Notes: generated from the sequence alone by a model not told the origin. DNA of 64,000 nt from Polyangia bacterium (GCA_036268875.1 DATATI010000082.1:1-64000), one strand, 5' to 3'. Counted from the stretch's first letter, positions 52,078-62,250 are shown. A program made the numbers and translations.

Positions 52078-53573
52078 TTATTGCACTGCCGACTGTACGC
52101 GGCCCGTTCTGCGGGAGTCAAAGTCTCACCCAGACTCTCGCGCTCTAAAAGGTCCGCGCAGAGAGCGGACGGCGGCGCGCTGGGAGCATGGACGACCGGC
52201 GACGGCGTCCTGGGATCATCTGCCGGCGCCAACGTTTCTACCGCGGCGCCGCTGCCGTGCGCACGCTCGCGCTGTTTCGAAGACGGTCCAGGGTGCCGGG
52301 CCGGCGTCGATCGCGCTGCGGCTGCTGCCTTCTGTGGGGCGGCGGTAGGAGCTATTCCGGGAGCAGAAGCTTCGGCGGGCACAATTGCCTTCGGCGCCGC
52401 GGGCGCACTGGCACCCGGATTCAGCAGCGCCAGTTTGTTCCGACCAGCTAGCCAATAGGCGGTGCCTGACACTCCGATCGCCAAGATCGCCACCAAGATA
52501 ATCATTCGGGACAGACGACCGGGCGTTGGAGAGGTGTCAGGCGACGCCGCCAGAGGGGCCGCCCGGACGTGCGTTGGCGGCGACGGAAGCGTCTCCTGCA
52601 AGGCAACCGCCGGAACGGAACCTGACGGCGTTACGGCGATCGCGGCCGCAATGGGTGGCGATACACCCAGCATGTGCGCGATGCGCTCGACCGACTGGGA
52701 ACTGCCGGGTGGCCCGAACGGGCTGAGCGCAGCGGCCAGCGCCGCCACGTCCGGATACCGCAGCGCCGGCGATTTCTGCAAACAGCGCATCACGATGGCA
52801 TCCAGTGCCGGTGGAATCTCGGTCCGGTAGACACGCGGCGGCTGGGGATTCTGGTCAAGGATGGCCACATAGATCGCCGGCAACGATTCGGCGTTGAAGG
52901 CCCGTCGAGACGTCAACAGCTCGTAAAGAACAACGCCCAGCGACCAGATGTCCGAGCGCGCGTCAGCGGAACGCGTGGATCTGACCTGCTCGGGTGACAT
53001 GTATGGTGGCGAACCAAGCGTTGACGTCGTCTGGGTCAAGCCGGGATTGTCGGCGGATGCCGGGGTCTTTGAAATTCCGAAGTCGAGAACCTTGACGATG
53101 GACTTGCCGCCCGGTCGCTGGGCGAGAAACAGATTCGCCGGCTTGAGGTCGCGATGAATGATGCCCAGCGCGTGCGCCTCGGCGACCGCCTCGCACGTCT
53201 GCAACACGCAGTCGACTGCTTCTGCGATGGGCAGCGGTCCGCGGCGGGCCAGGGTCTGTTCCAGGTCCTCGCCTTCGAGATACTCCATCACCATGAACGG
53301 AATTCCGGATTCGAGCGAACCAACGTCCAGCACGCGCGACACGTGCTCGCCTTGAATCTTGGCGGCGGCCTGCGCCTCGCGCGTGAACCGCGTCACCACG
53401 TCCGGGTATTCCAATACGCTGGGAAGCAGCAATTTCAGGGCAATTCGTTGTTCAAGCTGGATGTGCGTGGCGGCAACGACGATCCCCATTCCCCCTTGTC
53501 CAAGGGTGCGACCGACGCGGTACTTGCCGGCGAGGATCTCGCCTTCTTTTACGGGGGCTGACTCTTTCGTCAT
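52074..53573 (-). CDS. Transmembrane Ser/Thr protein kinase
   Basis: The 499-residue protein has a kinase domain (18-285) with LGQGGMGIVVAA, Lys47, HRDLKPAN (140-147), DFG (164-166) and TLGSPPYMSPEQVRS. One membrane span (about 355-375) follows, then an extracytoplasmic Ala/Pro-rich tail with three Cys. ATG at 53573 is preferred; the open frame upstream is non-coding in character. The downstream partner is the OmpA-like lipoprotein. Confidence 0.94.
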   Translation of the reverse strand: MTKESAPVKEGEILAGKYRVGRTLGQGGMGIVVAATHIQLEQRIALKLLLPSVLEYPDVVTRFTREAQAAAKIQGEHVSRVLDVGSLESGIPFMVMEYLEGEDLEQTLARRGPLPIAEAVDCVLQTCEAVAEAHALGIIHRDLKPANLFLAQRPGGKSIVKVLDFGISKTPASADNPGLTQTTSTLGSPPYMSPEQVRSTRSADARSDIWSLGVVLYELLTSRRAFNAESLPAIYVAILDQNPQPPRVYRTEIPPALDAIVMRCLQKSPALRYPDVAALAAALSPFGPPGSSQSVERIAHMLGVSPPIAAAIAVTPSGSVPAVALQETLPSPPTHVRAAPLAASPDTSPTPGRLSRMIILVAILAIGVSGTAYWLAGRNKLALLNPGASAPAAPKAIVPAEASAPGIAPTAAPQKAAAAARSTPARHPGPSSKQRERAHGSGAAVETLAPADDPRTPSPVVHAPSAPPSALCADLLERESLGETLTPAERAAYSRQCNK

Positions 53574-53665
53574 TCGCCGACCCGGGGGCCGGGTCGGCGC
53601 GTACTGTAACTTCCCGGGCCGCTCCGGGAAAGCAGACCTCCGAATGACGCGAGATCCGGCGAATG

Positions 53666-54085
53666 TCAGTAGGAGGCACTCCAACTTAACGAGAACAGAC
53701 ACGACGAGAAGACGTTCCGGCAGCGGACCACAAAGTCGTAGTTACCCGCCGCCATCGAATCGTCCCCGCTGCTGATCGAAGCGACGTCAAACTGCACGCC
53801 ATAGCCTGTCGCGAACGAGCATCCATCGGCGTCGTCGATGATGGCGACGTCCATGTCGTCGGTGCCGTCCAGGTCCGTGACCGTGTAGTCCATGCTCGTT
53901 CCGTCGGGCACGGCATAGGGACCCTCGATAGGCGCGCAATCACCCGGCAGCACCTCTTCCGAAATATCGGACGCCAGGACGTGCGTGCCACCACCACCGG
54001 AACCGGCGCCGTGGCATCCACCGGCGGCGAAGATCAGGCCGCACAACAACGCTCTCTTCAATTCCATCGCTCTCGTCTTTTTCAT
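53666..54085 (-). CDS. Lipoprotein, unknown function
   Basis: The 139-residue protein has lipobox AGGC (about Cys24). The mature part is acidic (VTDLDGTDDMDVAIIDDADG) with a C-terminal beta pattern and Cys pairs (VRCRNVFSSCLF). The Asp-rich stretch could bind calcium. GGGAG precedes the ATG. It lies 23 bases downstream of the WXXGXW-type gene. Confidence 0.7.
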   Translation of the reverse strand: MKKTRAMELKRALLCGLIFAAGGCHGAGSGGGGTHVLASDISEEVLPGDCAPIEGPYAVPDGTSMDYTVTDLDGTDDMDVAIIDDADGCSFATGYGVQFDVASISSGDDSMAAGNYDFVVRCRNVFSSCLFSLSWSASY

Positions 54086-54108
54086 CTGTCGCTCCCTTGC
54101 TGGCGGGT

Positions 54109-55104
54109 TCATTTCTTCTTCTTGTTGCTGGCCGGCGCGGGCGGAGGAGACGCGGGCCGCGCGGGTGCGGCGTTCGGTCTCGCGCCGCCCATCACCGCGG
54201 CGGCCGGCCGTGCAGCCGCCACCGGCGGCGCACCAGGACCGCGCGCCGGCTGACCGGGTTGCGAGGCGCCTGCAGCCGGCGTTAGTCCCGGGTGTCCGGG
54301 TTCGGGTCGCCCGGCCGCCGCGCCGCCGGGACGCGCCTCAGCCCGATGGTCCTCCGCCCGCCGTTCCTCGGCGCGATGCTCTTCCGTGCGATGTTCTTCG
54401 TTGCGAATCTCATTGCCGCGTCGTTCCTCCGCGTGCCTTTCTTCTATTCGTCGCTCTTGGCCCCGCTCGGCACGGTGCTCTTCAATCCGTCGCTCCTCGG
54501 CGCGTCGCTCTTGCCCACGCCAGGCGCCGGCGCCCGGGTTGGAACGCCAGCCCTGGTTGTGTTCCGCGCGCCACGCCCCAGGCGCGTACGACGGCCTGGC
54601 CCTCCACGCCGCCGGCGGCTCATTGCGCCAGCCGTATCCGTACTCACGGCGGCCAGCGCCGTCGATCCAGTACCCGCGATAGTAAACGGCTCGACCGTCG
54701 ACGAAGATGAAACGCGGCGCCATGTACGTCACGCCCGGGCGTGAGGGAAGCCAATAGCCCGCCGTCCACGACCAGTCGTAACCGGTCCAATCCCAAAAAC
54801 CGTTGACCCACAGATAGCCCCACCCCGGTGCCGGCGGGCGAGATTCGGGGATCGGATCGGGCGGCGGCGACGTCGGGTAAAGCGACCCTTCCTCGACAGC
54901 GACGGCCGGTGGCGGCGGATCAGCCGCCGGCGGTGGCGGGGCGGCTTCCGCCACGACGGGCGCTGGCGCGGGTGCCGACGCCACCACGATGGGCGGTGGC
55001 ACGGAAGTGGTGACCGTGCCGTCGGGCAACACGCGCATGACGCAGCCCGGGGTCACGGCCGGAACAATCAATCCAAGCAGAAGCCACCACGTTTGATTTC
55101 TCAT
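54109..55104 (-). CDS. YXWGXW-type repeat lipoprotein
   Basis: The gene encodes 331 residues with a signal peptide ending in PGC (about Cys21) and a Pro/Ala-rich linker. Three Trp-rich repeats of the BcpO/WXXGXW kind follow (WGYLWVNGFWDWTGYDWSWTAG). A highly charged Arg/Glu/His-rich coiled segment (about 190-260) and an Ala/Pro tail ending in four Lys complete it. GGAG six bases before the ATG supports the start. It is probably a periplasmic structural protein, divergent from the tandem-kinase gene. Confidence 0.8.
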   Translation of the reverse strand: MRNQTWWLLLGLIVPAVTPGCVMRVLPDGTVTTSVPPPIVVASAPAPAPVVAEAAPPPPAADPPPPAVAVEEGSLYPTSPPPDPIPESRPPAPGWGYLWVNGFWDWTGYDWSWTAGYWLPSRPGVTYMAPRFIFVDGRAVYYRGYWIDGAGRREYGYGWRNEPPAAWRARPSYAPGAWRAEHNQGWRSNPGAGAWRGQERRAEERRIEEHRAERGQERRIEERHAEERRGNEIRNEEHRTEEHRAEERRAEDHRAEARPGGAAAGRPEPGHPGLTPAAGASQPGQPARGPGAPPVAAARPAAAVMGGARPNAAPARPASPPPAPASNKKKK

Positions 55105-55377
55105 CGAGAACTCCATTCGAGCGTTGTCATTTGTTCCCAAGCCTTTCGTCGCTGGCCTTCGTGTGGCGACGCCCAACGCAATTGGCGTGCCGCCCATTGC
55201 TGCCGCCGATTGGCGCGCAATCGTTGATAAGACCGGCAAATCTGCGCGTCGATCGGGGCTTGGGAATGTCTTTGGCGAGGCGCGAACGGTCCGCGAACAG
55301 TCGCTCACATAGGCGACTTCGATTTGCTTCTGCCACCCCGGATAAGGCATAAGCGTGCCCGAGGTGCGCAGAGAGCA

Positions 55378-58300
55378 ATGACGCGTTTGACTGCTGCGGG
55401 CGGCCGGCCGGTCGTCCAGCACGGGACGGTCATTGGCGGGAGGTATCGGGTCGAGGCTCCGCTTGGCGCGGGCGGAATGTCGTCGGTCTTCGCGGGACAT
55501 GACACCGTTCTGGATCGTCCCGTCGCGCTCAAGATCCTCAACCGCCCGGCTCACAGCGATGACCGCGCCACGCAGCGGTTACTGTGGGAGGCCAAGGTCA
55601 CGGCGCGCATCATCCACGCTGCCTGCGTGCGCGTTTTTGACGGCGGCGTCGATCCAGAGGTGGGCGCCTTCCTGGTGATGGAGCGCCTCGACGGTGAGGA
55701 CCTGCGGCGCTTCCTTCACCAGCACGGTCCTTTGCCGGTATCACTTGCCCTTGGGATGTTCGAGCAGATCGGCGCGATCGTGCACGCGGTTCACCAGGCG
55801 GGCGTCGTCCATCGCGATCTGAAGCCGGGGAACGTCTTCGTGCTCCGCGGCCATCCCTTCGGGGCCGTCCCTCGCATCAAGCTGCTCGACTTCGGGATCG
55901 CCAAGTCAGACGACAGTGGCGAGGCGCAACTGACCGAACCGGGTGAATTCCTCGGAACGCTGGCCTATGCGGCACCCGAGCGCTGGCTCTCCCCGACGGC
56001 GCCCGACGCGCGCACGGACATCTACGCCCTGGGCGCGCTGCTGTACGAGATGCTGAGTGGGAACCCACCGTTCCGCGCCGAGACGAAAGCCGCCTTGCGC
56101 CTCGCGGTTCTCAACGATCGGCCGCCGCCGCTTCTCGCCCCACGCAATGATCTCCCCGCTTGGCTGTCCGGCGCCATCGAACGGACACTTTGCAAGTCAC
56201 CGGCCGAGCGATTCGCGGACGTGCCGTCTCTGATGGGCGCACTCGGCCTCGACCTTGTGGCGGAGCCGACGCCGACGCTGCGCACCGAACAAGCTTTCCG
56301 CGGGACGGAACGCTTCCGCGTCGAACGCTGCCTTTCTCGCGGTGCGGACACCGAAGTCTATGCGGTGCTCGATCTCGAACGAAACCAGACGGTCGCCCTC
56401 AAGCGCCTGGCCAACCCACGCGGCGAGGCCTTCCTGCGCCTCAAGCGCGAGTTCAGGACCGTCGCCGACATCCGGCACCCGAACCTCGTGCGCCTCGGTG
56501 CACTGTGGAAGGAACGCGACGATCTCTTGATGACCATGGAGTTCGTCGATGGCGTGCCTTTGCTCGATCACGTCGCCGGCTCGGAAGAACGGCTGCGGTC
56601 GTGTCTCGGCCAGCTTGTCAGCGCGCTGCAGGCTTTGCACGCGCGGGGCCTCGTGCATCGGGACGTCAAGCTCGAGAACATCATCGTCGATCGATCGGGG
56701 CGTCTGGTTCTGCTCGACCATGGTCTGGCGATGCGCTGGCAAGAAACCGGCGCGCCCGTCACTGGAACGGCGGCGTACCTGGCTCCCGAGGTTCTCGAGG
56801 GCCGAAGTGGCCCCGCGGGCGATCTCTATGCGGTGGGCGTCATCCTCCGTGCCGCGCTCACGGGAAAACCGCCCCGAACTCTCGACGGCCCGCTCGACCT
56901 GGCGGGCGCCGAGATAGCCATCGCGGGCCCCGACGATCTGCGCGCGCTCTGCATGCACCTGCACGCGGCCGATCCGGCGGCCCGTCCGTCCGCCGCCGAA
57001 ATCCTCGACGCGCTTGCCGACCGCCCTGCTGGTGAGGCGACGCGTTCGTCTGCGGCGCTCGCCCCCGGTGAAACGTTCGTCGGCCGCGCCGAGGCGTTGG
57101 CCTTTCTCGACCGAGCGATCGCCGCTGCCGCCGACGGCACCCCGCACGCGGTGTGGATCGAAGGCGAAAGTGGCATCGGAAAATCCGCCTTGCTGGATCA
57201 CCTGCGGCGACAGCTCGCCCAGCGTCCAGACACGCTCGTGCTGACGGGACGCGCACGCCACGGCGACGCGGTGCCGTTTCCGGCGCTGGACGAGGTGATC
57301 GACGATCTCTGCGCGTACCTGATGCGCCTGCCGCCGGCAGTCGCCGAGGTGTTGATGCCCAAGCGCGCTGCCCACATCGCGCGCCTCTTCCCCGGCCTGG
57401 CCGCGCTGCCGGCAATCGCCCGCGATCTCCGGAACGTCGAGGCGAAAGAGGCGACCTCTCAGATGCGTCGGCTGGCCTTCGACGGATTGCGAGAGCTATT
57501 CAAACGCATCACCGACAGCCGCTCGGTCGTGGTGATCCTGGACGACCTGCAGTGGATCGATGCTGACAGCCGCGCGTTGTTGGCGCACCTGCTCGACGGC
57601 TCGGGCGGACCACCGCTGCTGGTGCTCGGAGGCGTACGCAGTACCACCGTCAGTCCCGAGCTGCGCAAGCTGGCCGCCACGTTGGGAACACGCGTCCAGC
57701 GAATCGCCCTGGGCGCGCTGTCGCACGAGGAATCGTGTGCCCTTTTGCACGCTCGCTGGCGAGGACAGCAGAAGCCGGACGATAAGGCCATGGCTCGCTT
57801 GGCCAACGAAGGACATGGGATCCCGTTCTTTCTCGAAGTGCTGGCGTCGTCGGCATCAGTCGATCATGCCGGGCAGGGATGCGGACTTGACCAGGTGCTG
57901 GCCAATCGTGTGGATGCCCTGCCCGCGAAGACGCGCCTGACGTTGGAGATGGTCTGTGTCGCCTCGCGCCCCCTTCCCGTCGAGACCGTGCTGGCGGCGG
58001 CCCAGCTCGGCGATGTCCACGAGCTCGATCCGCTGCTGGCGGAACCGTTCCTGCGATCGGTGCGCTCTGATCGGCGGTCGGTCCTGGAGCCTTACCACGA
58101 CAAGATCCGGGACGCCGTCCGCGCCGCGCTGCCCGAAGCGGCTGCCCTTGATCACCACCGCGCCCTGGCCGCCGCCCTCGAAAGTGGATCCCAGGACGAC
58201 CCGGAACACCTCATCGAACACCTGGCGGCCAGCGGCGAGGCCGTGCGGGCCACGAAAATCGCCCTCGCTGCGGCCGAACTGGCCAGCGATCAGCTGGCGT

Positions 58301-59901
58301 TCGATCGCGCGGCGGCTCTCTTCGCGGTGGCGCTGGAGCACGGGGTCTTCTCCAAAGGAGAGCGCCTGGCGCTGCAGCGTCGGCGCGCCCGCGCCCTGCA
58401 GCTGGCTTATCGACGTCGTGAATGTGGCGAGATTCTCCTGCGCGCCGCCGAGGATGCTCCCGACGACGAGGCGGCGGCCCGGCTGCACACCGAGGCAGGC
58501 GTTCATCTTCTCTACAGCGGCGATGTTCGACGCGGGCTGGAGGCCCTTCAACCGGCCCTGTCTCGCGCCGGATTACGGGTGCCGACCAGCCTCGAAGAGA
58601 CGATCGCTGCCACGACCAAGGCCATGGGTGCCATCGCCAGCGGCGGCCTCGCCGCCCGGCAACCGGAAGGAACGCCGTCACAAGAATCGCTTGATCGAGT
58701 GGAGCTGTGCTTGGTGCTGTCGCAGGGATTGGCCCACATCGATCTGCGGGTGCTGCCATTTGCTTGCGAAGGCCTGCTGGCGGCGCTGGAAGCCGGCGAC
58801 GCGTGCTGCCTGCAGCGAGCCGCCGCCCTCTTCGTCATCAACAGCGTCGAGTACCTTCCCAATCCACTGGTCGCGCCGGTGCTCGCGCTCTGTCGCCGAC
58901 TGACCGAAGCCGACCCAACCCCTTATGCGCGCGCGTCGCTGGACGCCGCAATCGCGGAGAACGCGCATTTCGAGGGTGACTTCCTCGAGGCGGAGGCGGC
59001 ATTCGAGCGCGCCGAACGAGCGCTGCTGGACAGCTGCCCGGAAGCGACGCGTGAACTGGCGACGGTGCGCGATCTGGCTGTTTTTGTGCAGTACGCGCAG
59101 AAGGGCGACTTTGCGACGCAACTTGATCGTACCCAACGCTGGCTTGCCGAGGCCGACGCCGCCCAGGACGTCTATCACGCCAGCATGCTTCGCGTGGCGC
59201 ATGCCATCGTCTGGATTGCTCACGATCAACCCGCGCGCGCCCGAGCCGAGCTTCGGCGCGCTCAAGAAGAGTGGCTCGGTGAGGCGGGCGTCTTGGAGGT
59301 CGGCGCGGCGCTGTACCACGACATCATCGACCGCTATGAAGAAAAGGATCTGGCGTCCGATCACGAAACCAGCGCGCGCTCGGCCCTGCTGCGAAGTCCT
59401 GCCGCCGACACACCATTCCTGGGTGGATATCTCCGACTGCAGCAGGCATGGAAAGAACTTCGCGCGCTGGCCGCCGGGACGTCCGACGCGCGCGCGGGCG
59501 CCGCGCTGGTCACCGAGATCGTTTCTGGCCTGCGCGCCAATGGGCTCACGATCTGGTCGGCGGTGGCCGACGTCCTGGAAGCAAACCTTGCGTTCTTGAA
59601 CGGCGACCGCGAACCCGCTGTACGCGGCCTGGATTCCGCCGAGACCAAGTTCAAGCGCGCCGGGATGGCCTGCCTGGCAGCCTGCGCGCGCCGGCGGCGC
59701 GGAGAATTTCTCGAGGGCGAGTTGGGCTCACGCTTGCGCGCGGAAGCCGACGCTGAGCTGCATCGCCTTGGTGTGGCGAACATCGAACGCTGGACGCGGG
59801 CTTACTGGTCAATGTTCGACGCAGAGGCCGCCCGCGCGCGAACCGCCAACGGCGCCCGTGACGAGCCGCCCCTCACGACGGCGGGACCTTCAGGCGCTTG
59901 A
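55378..59901 (+). CDS. Tandem kinase - AAA/STAND NTPase - helical repeat protein
   Basis: The gene encodes 1507 residues. Kinase 1 (20-290) is complete: LGAGGMSSVFAG, Lys52, HRDLKPGN (145-152), DFG (171-173). Kinase 2 (313-550) keeps Lys342 and HRDVKLEN (427-434) but has DHG at 447-449 in place of DFG and a glycine loop without GxGxxG, so it is probably a pseudokinase. An AAA/STAND-like NTPase (566-830) follows, with Walker A GESGIGKS (596-603) and Walker B VVVILDDLQW (717-726). The remaining 650 residues are TPR-like helices. PknK/AfsK-style kinases have one kinase domain in this layout. It converges on, and overlaps by 29 bases, a sigma-54 activator gene, its likely partner. Confidence 0.9.
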   Translation: MTRLTAAGGRPVVQHGTVIGGRYRVEAPLGAGGMSSVFAGHDTVLDRPVALKILNRPAHSDDRATQRLLWEAKVTARIIHAACVRVFDGGVDPEVGAFLVMERLDGEDLRRFLHQHGPLPVSLALGMFEQIGAIVHAVHQAGVVHRDLKPGNVFVLRGHPFGAVPRIKLLDFGIAKSDDSGEAQLTEPGEFLGTLAYAAPERWLSPTAPDARTDIYALGALLYEMLSGNPPFRAETKAALRLAVLNDRPPPLLAPRNDLPAWLSGAIERTLCKSPAERFADVPSLMGALGLDLVAEPTPTLRTEQAFRGTERFRVERCLSRGADTEVYAVLDLERNQTVALKRLANPRGEAFLRLKREFRTVADIRHPNLVRLGALWKERDDLLMTMEFVDGVPLLDHVAGSEERLRSCLGQLVSALQALHARGLVHRDVKLENIIVDRSGRLVLLDHGLAMRWQETGAPVTGTAAYLAPEVLEGRSGPAGDLYAVGVILRAALTGKPPRTLDGPLDLAGAEIAIAGPDDLRALCMHLHAADPAARPSAAEILDALADRPAGEATRSSAALAPGETFVGRAEALAFLDRAIAAAADGTPHAVWIEGESGIGKSALLDHLRRQLAQRPDTLVLTGRARHGDAVPFPALDEVIDDLCAYLMRLPPAVAEVLMPKRAAHIARLFPGLAALPAIARDLRNVEAKEATSQMRRLAFDGLRELFKRITDSRSVVVILDDLQWIDADSRALLAHLLDGSGGPPLLVLGGVRSTTVSPELRKLAATLGTRVQRIALGALSHEESCALLHARWRGQQKPDDKAMARLANEGHGIPFFLEVLASSASVDHAGQGCGLDQVLANRVDALPAKTRLTLEMVCVASRPLPVETVLAAAQLGDVHELDPLLAEPFLRSVRSDRRSVLEPYHDKIRDAVRAALPEAAALDHHRALAAALESGSQDDPEHLIEHLAASGEAVRATKIALAAAELASDQLAFDRAAALFAVALEHGVFSKGERLALQRRRARALQLAYRRRECGEILLRAAEDAPDDEAAARLHTEAGVHLLYSGDVRRGLEALQPALSRAGLRVPTSLEETIAATTKAMGAIASGGLAARQPEGTPSQESLDRVELCLVLSQGLAHIDLRVLPFACEGLLAALEAGDACCLQRAAALFVINSVEYLPNPLVAPVLALCRRLTEADPTPYARASLDAAIAENAHFEGDFLEAEAAFERAERALLDSCPEATRELATVRDLAVFVQYAQKGDFATQLDRTQRWLAEADAAQDVYHASMLRVAHAIVWIAHDQPARARAELRRAQEEWLGEAGVLEVGAALYHDIIDRYEEKDLASDHETSARSALLRSPAADTPFLGGYLRLQQAWKELRALAAGTSDARAGAALVTEIVSGLRANGLTIWSAVADVLEANLAFLNGDREPAVRGLDSAETKFKRAGMACLAACARRRRGEFLEGELGSRLRAEADAELHRLGVANIERWTRAYWSMFDAEAARARTANGARDEPPLTTAGPSGA

Positions 59902-61492
59902 GCTGCAGCTTGAGGGCGCGCGGCGAGACGCGCAGGCGCTGCGCCGCCACCAAGAAATCGCCCGCGCTGGCGGCCAGCGCCGATCTGATCTCGTCGGCCG
60001 GAAGTCGATCGGCGGCGGGCGCCAGCGTGCCGTTTTCCAGGCGCTTGTAAAGATAGCTCTTCGAAACGCCGAGGCGCCGCGCCGCCCGCTCACGGCGGAA
60101 GCCCTCGAATTGCAGAGCCGCCAGGATGTCCGCGTCGCTGATCTCCCGCGTGGAACGCTCGGGGGTTGCGGGCGCTGCCGCTTCAGCCCGGGTCACCCAG
60201 GTGCCTGGCCCGCCCAGGATGTCCTTCAGGTCGTCGCCAATCCGGGCCCGCGCGCGGCCCCGGTTCTCCACTGCGAATTTGAGGGCGACGTTCGCCAGTT
60301 CGCGAACGTTGCCCGGCCAGTCGTGCCGGGCCAGCGCGGCGACGTAGGCGGCCGGCACGAAAGGCTCAGCATCGGCAGACGCCGGCTCAAGGCGATGGCT
60401 TTCCTTCATCGTCGCCAGCCGCTCACGTAGAAAATGGTAGAAGAGCAGCCCGATATCGTCGCGCCTGGCCCTCAGCGGCGGAACGTGAATCTCGTAGGAA
60501 AAGCGGCGAAGAAGCGGCTCACGAAACTCCCGGCGCGCCACCGCCGATTCAAGGTCCGAGTCGGTGGCCGCCACCAGACGAACGTCCACCTGGCGGGTGC
60601 TCCCGCCCAGCGGCTGGATCACGCCTTCTTGCACGGCGCGCAGAAGGAGGGCCTGCACGTCGAAGGACACGTCCCCGATCTCGTCGAGAAACAACGTGCC
60701 GCCACTGGCCTCGGCGAAGTAACCCTTGCGCTCCTCGAAAGCGCCGGTGAACGCGCCACGCCGGTGCCCAAACAGCTCCGAGGCGGCCATCGATGACGGA
60801 ACGCCCGCGACATTGACCGCGACGTAGCTGGCATCCGCGCGCTTGCTGAGCTTGTGAATGGCGGCGGCCACAAGCTCTTTGCCCACGCCGGTCGCCCCCC
60901 GCAGAAGAACCGGGACATCGAGGTCGGCCACGCGGTGGATCTGCTGTCGCAGCCTGCGCATGACGGCACTCTCGCCGATGAGGCCGGGAATGGCCGGCGC
61001 CGGTTCGGAGTCGTCGTTCCAACCGATCCACAACGCCAGATCGCGGCCGCTCAGGACCACGACGCCCGCCTCCAACTCGGCCGCGCCGATGCGACGTTCG
61101 CCGTGCAATGGAATACCGTCTATCTCGACGACGGGCGAAGCGGCCGCGAATGAAAAGACCAAGCCGTCGCGCTCGCGCGTGATCAGCAGAGGGCTGCGCG
61201 TCACGCGCGTGCTCGCGAGCGGTCCCGTCAGCTCGCCGGTTGGCCGGCGAAACGTCGGAATCATCCGACCGATGGCCAGGGCCCGCCCAACCTCCGCCGG
61301 CTCGTCATCGAAAAGGACGGCAAAGTCCCCGACGCGCGACGCAAGCGGGTGGGCAAGCACCCGCGCTCCGATGAAACGATGGCCTTCTTCGTGGGTGCCG
61401 GTCGGAGTGGAAAGTGTGGCCTCGTTTTGCATTGGGGCGACCGAATATATCGTCTGCGCCCCGTCCTCCCAAGCGCCCGCCGTCCGGTCCAT
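59873..61492 (-). CDS. FHA-like sigma-54 activator with two Fis-type HTH units
   Basis: The gene encodes 539 residues. An FHA-like N-terminal region (about 65-160) is degenerate and lacks the GR..S..H pattern. The AAA+ domain (170-395) has Walker A GATGVGKE (199-206), a GAFTGA loop and [11 protein letters not shown]. Two helix-turn-helix units follow: ILAALQFEGFRRERAARRLG / VSKSYLYKRL, and EIRSALAASAGDFLVAAQRL / RVSPRALKLQLKRL. One HTH is usual. The start overlaps the caspase stop (TGATG), so it is the last gene of the hydrolase-caspase operon. Confidence 0.9.
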   Translation of the reverse strand: MDRTAGAWEDGAQTIYSVAPMQNEATLSTPTGTHEEGHRFIGARVLAHPLASRVGDFAVLFDDEPAEVGRALAIGRMIPTFRRPTGELTGPLASTRVTRSPLLITRERDGLVFSFAAASPVVEIDGIPLHGERRIGAAELEAGVVVLSGRDLALWIGWNDDSEPAPAIPGLIGESAVMRRLRQQIHRVADLDVPVLLRGATGVGKELVAAAIHKLSKRADASYVAVNVAGVPSSMAASELFGHRRGAFTGAFEERKGYFAEASGGTLFLDEIGDVSFDVQALLLRAVQEGVIQPLGGSTRQVDVRLVAATDSDLESAVARREFREPLLRRFSYEIHVPPLRARRDDIGLLFYHFLRERLATMKESHRLEPASADAEPFVPAAYVAALARHDWPGNVRELANVALKFAVENRGRARARIGDDLKDILGGPGTWVTRAEAAAPATPERSTREISDADILAALQFEGFRRERAARRLGVSKSYLYKRLENGTLAPAADRLPADEIRSALAASAGDFLVAAQRLRVSPRALKLQLKRLKVPPS

Positions 61493-62250
61493 CACGCCGC
61501 CTTCCGTCGTGGGGTTACCCGTCGAGAATGACGCGCGGATCGACGAGCGGGCGCAGTGTCGAGCAGATCGAAACCGGTCCACGAAAAGGTGGCAGCGACG
61601 GAACGTGGGTAGGGTCGTTGCAAGTTGATGGCACCGGTCAGCCGATCCAGCGAGGGCGCTTTGCCCGTTTGGGCGAGGGCCCGCCGAAACGCCGCGCTGA
61701 ACGAGCCGTCGAAGGTCTCGGACCAGGCGCCCGCCGCCGCCAGCACGAACACCTCGGCGCCGGACCCACTGACTCCGCGCAGGAACTCATCGGCGATCAC
61801 CCCACCCGCCGCGCAACAGTCGACGATCAGCCACAGCTTTCCAGGTCGGCGCTGGCGCCTCAGGGCAAGCTCGACCAGTTCCTGAGCCCGAAGTCCGGTG
61901 GCCGCCGCAGCATCTTTGGAGAAGCCTCGGCAACACAAATAGTGGTCGCCGTCGACGACGCAGCCGTGACCGCTGAAATAGATGGCCATGGCGTCCTCTG
62001 GTTCCAGAGTGCACCCCTCCAGCCACTCGGCGAAGGCGGCGCGCAGCTCGTTGACAGTGAGGTTGGACGCGAATGGAACCACGGTATAGGCGCGCGATTT
62101 GAAGAGGCGACTCATGCGATCAAGATCGGCAGGCACGTCATCGAGATCTCTCAGAACGCCCCCCGGGTTTCCCACCCCGATCGGCACGAAAAAGCGACGG
62201 CCCGACGCCTTCGGCCGCGGCGCAGTCAAACGTTGTGGCGTCCGGGCCAT
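61492..62250 (-). CDS. Caspase-like (peptidase C14) protein
   Basis: The 252-residue protein is a caspase/metacaspase fold. An RFFVPIGVGNPGG strand opens it, catalytic His95 lies in AIYFSGHGCVVDG and the nucleophile Cys146 in LWLIVDCCAAGG. AEVFVLAAAGAWSETFDGSF follows, as in the small subunit. There is no signal peptide, and the C-terminal 20 residues are basic. It starts six bases after the alpha/beta hydrolase stop. Bacterial caspases paired with NTPases and hydrolases occur in conflict systems where proteolysis causes dormancy or death. Confidence 0.88.
   Translation of the reverse strand: MARTPQRLTAPRPKASGRRFFVPIGVGNPGGVLRDLDDVPADLDRMSRLFKSRAYTVVPFASNLTVNELRAAFAEWLEGCTLEPEDAMAIYFSGHGCVVDGDHYLCCRGFSKDAAAATGLRAQELVELALRRQRRPGKLWLIVDCCAAGGVIADEFLRGVSGSGAEVFVLAAAGAWSETFDGSFSAAFRRALAQTGKAPSLDRLTGAINLQRPYPRSVAATFSWTGFDLLDTAPARRSARHSRRVTPRRKAA

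Noticed and set aside
56197-57375. 392-residue minus-strand frame
   Set aside because: It is antisense to the tandem-kinase gene and has shadow composition.
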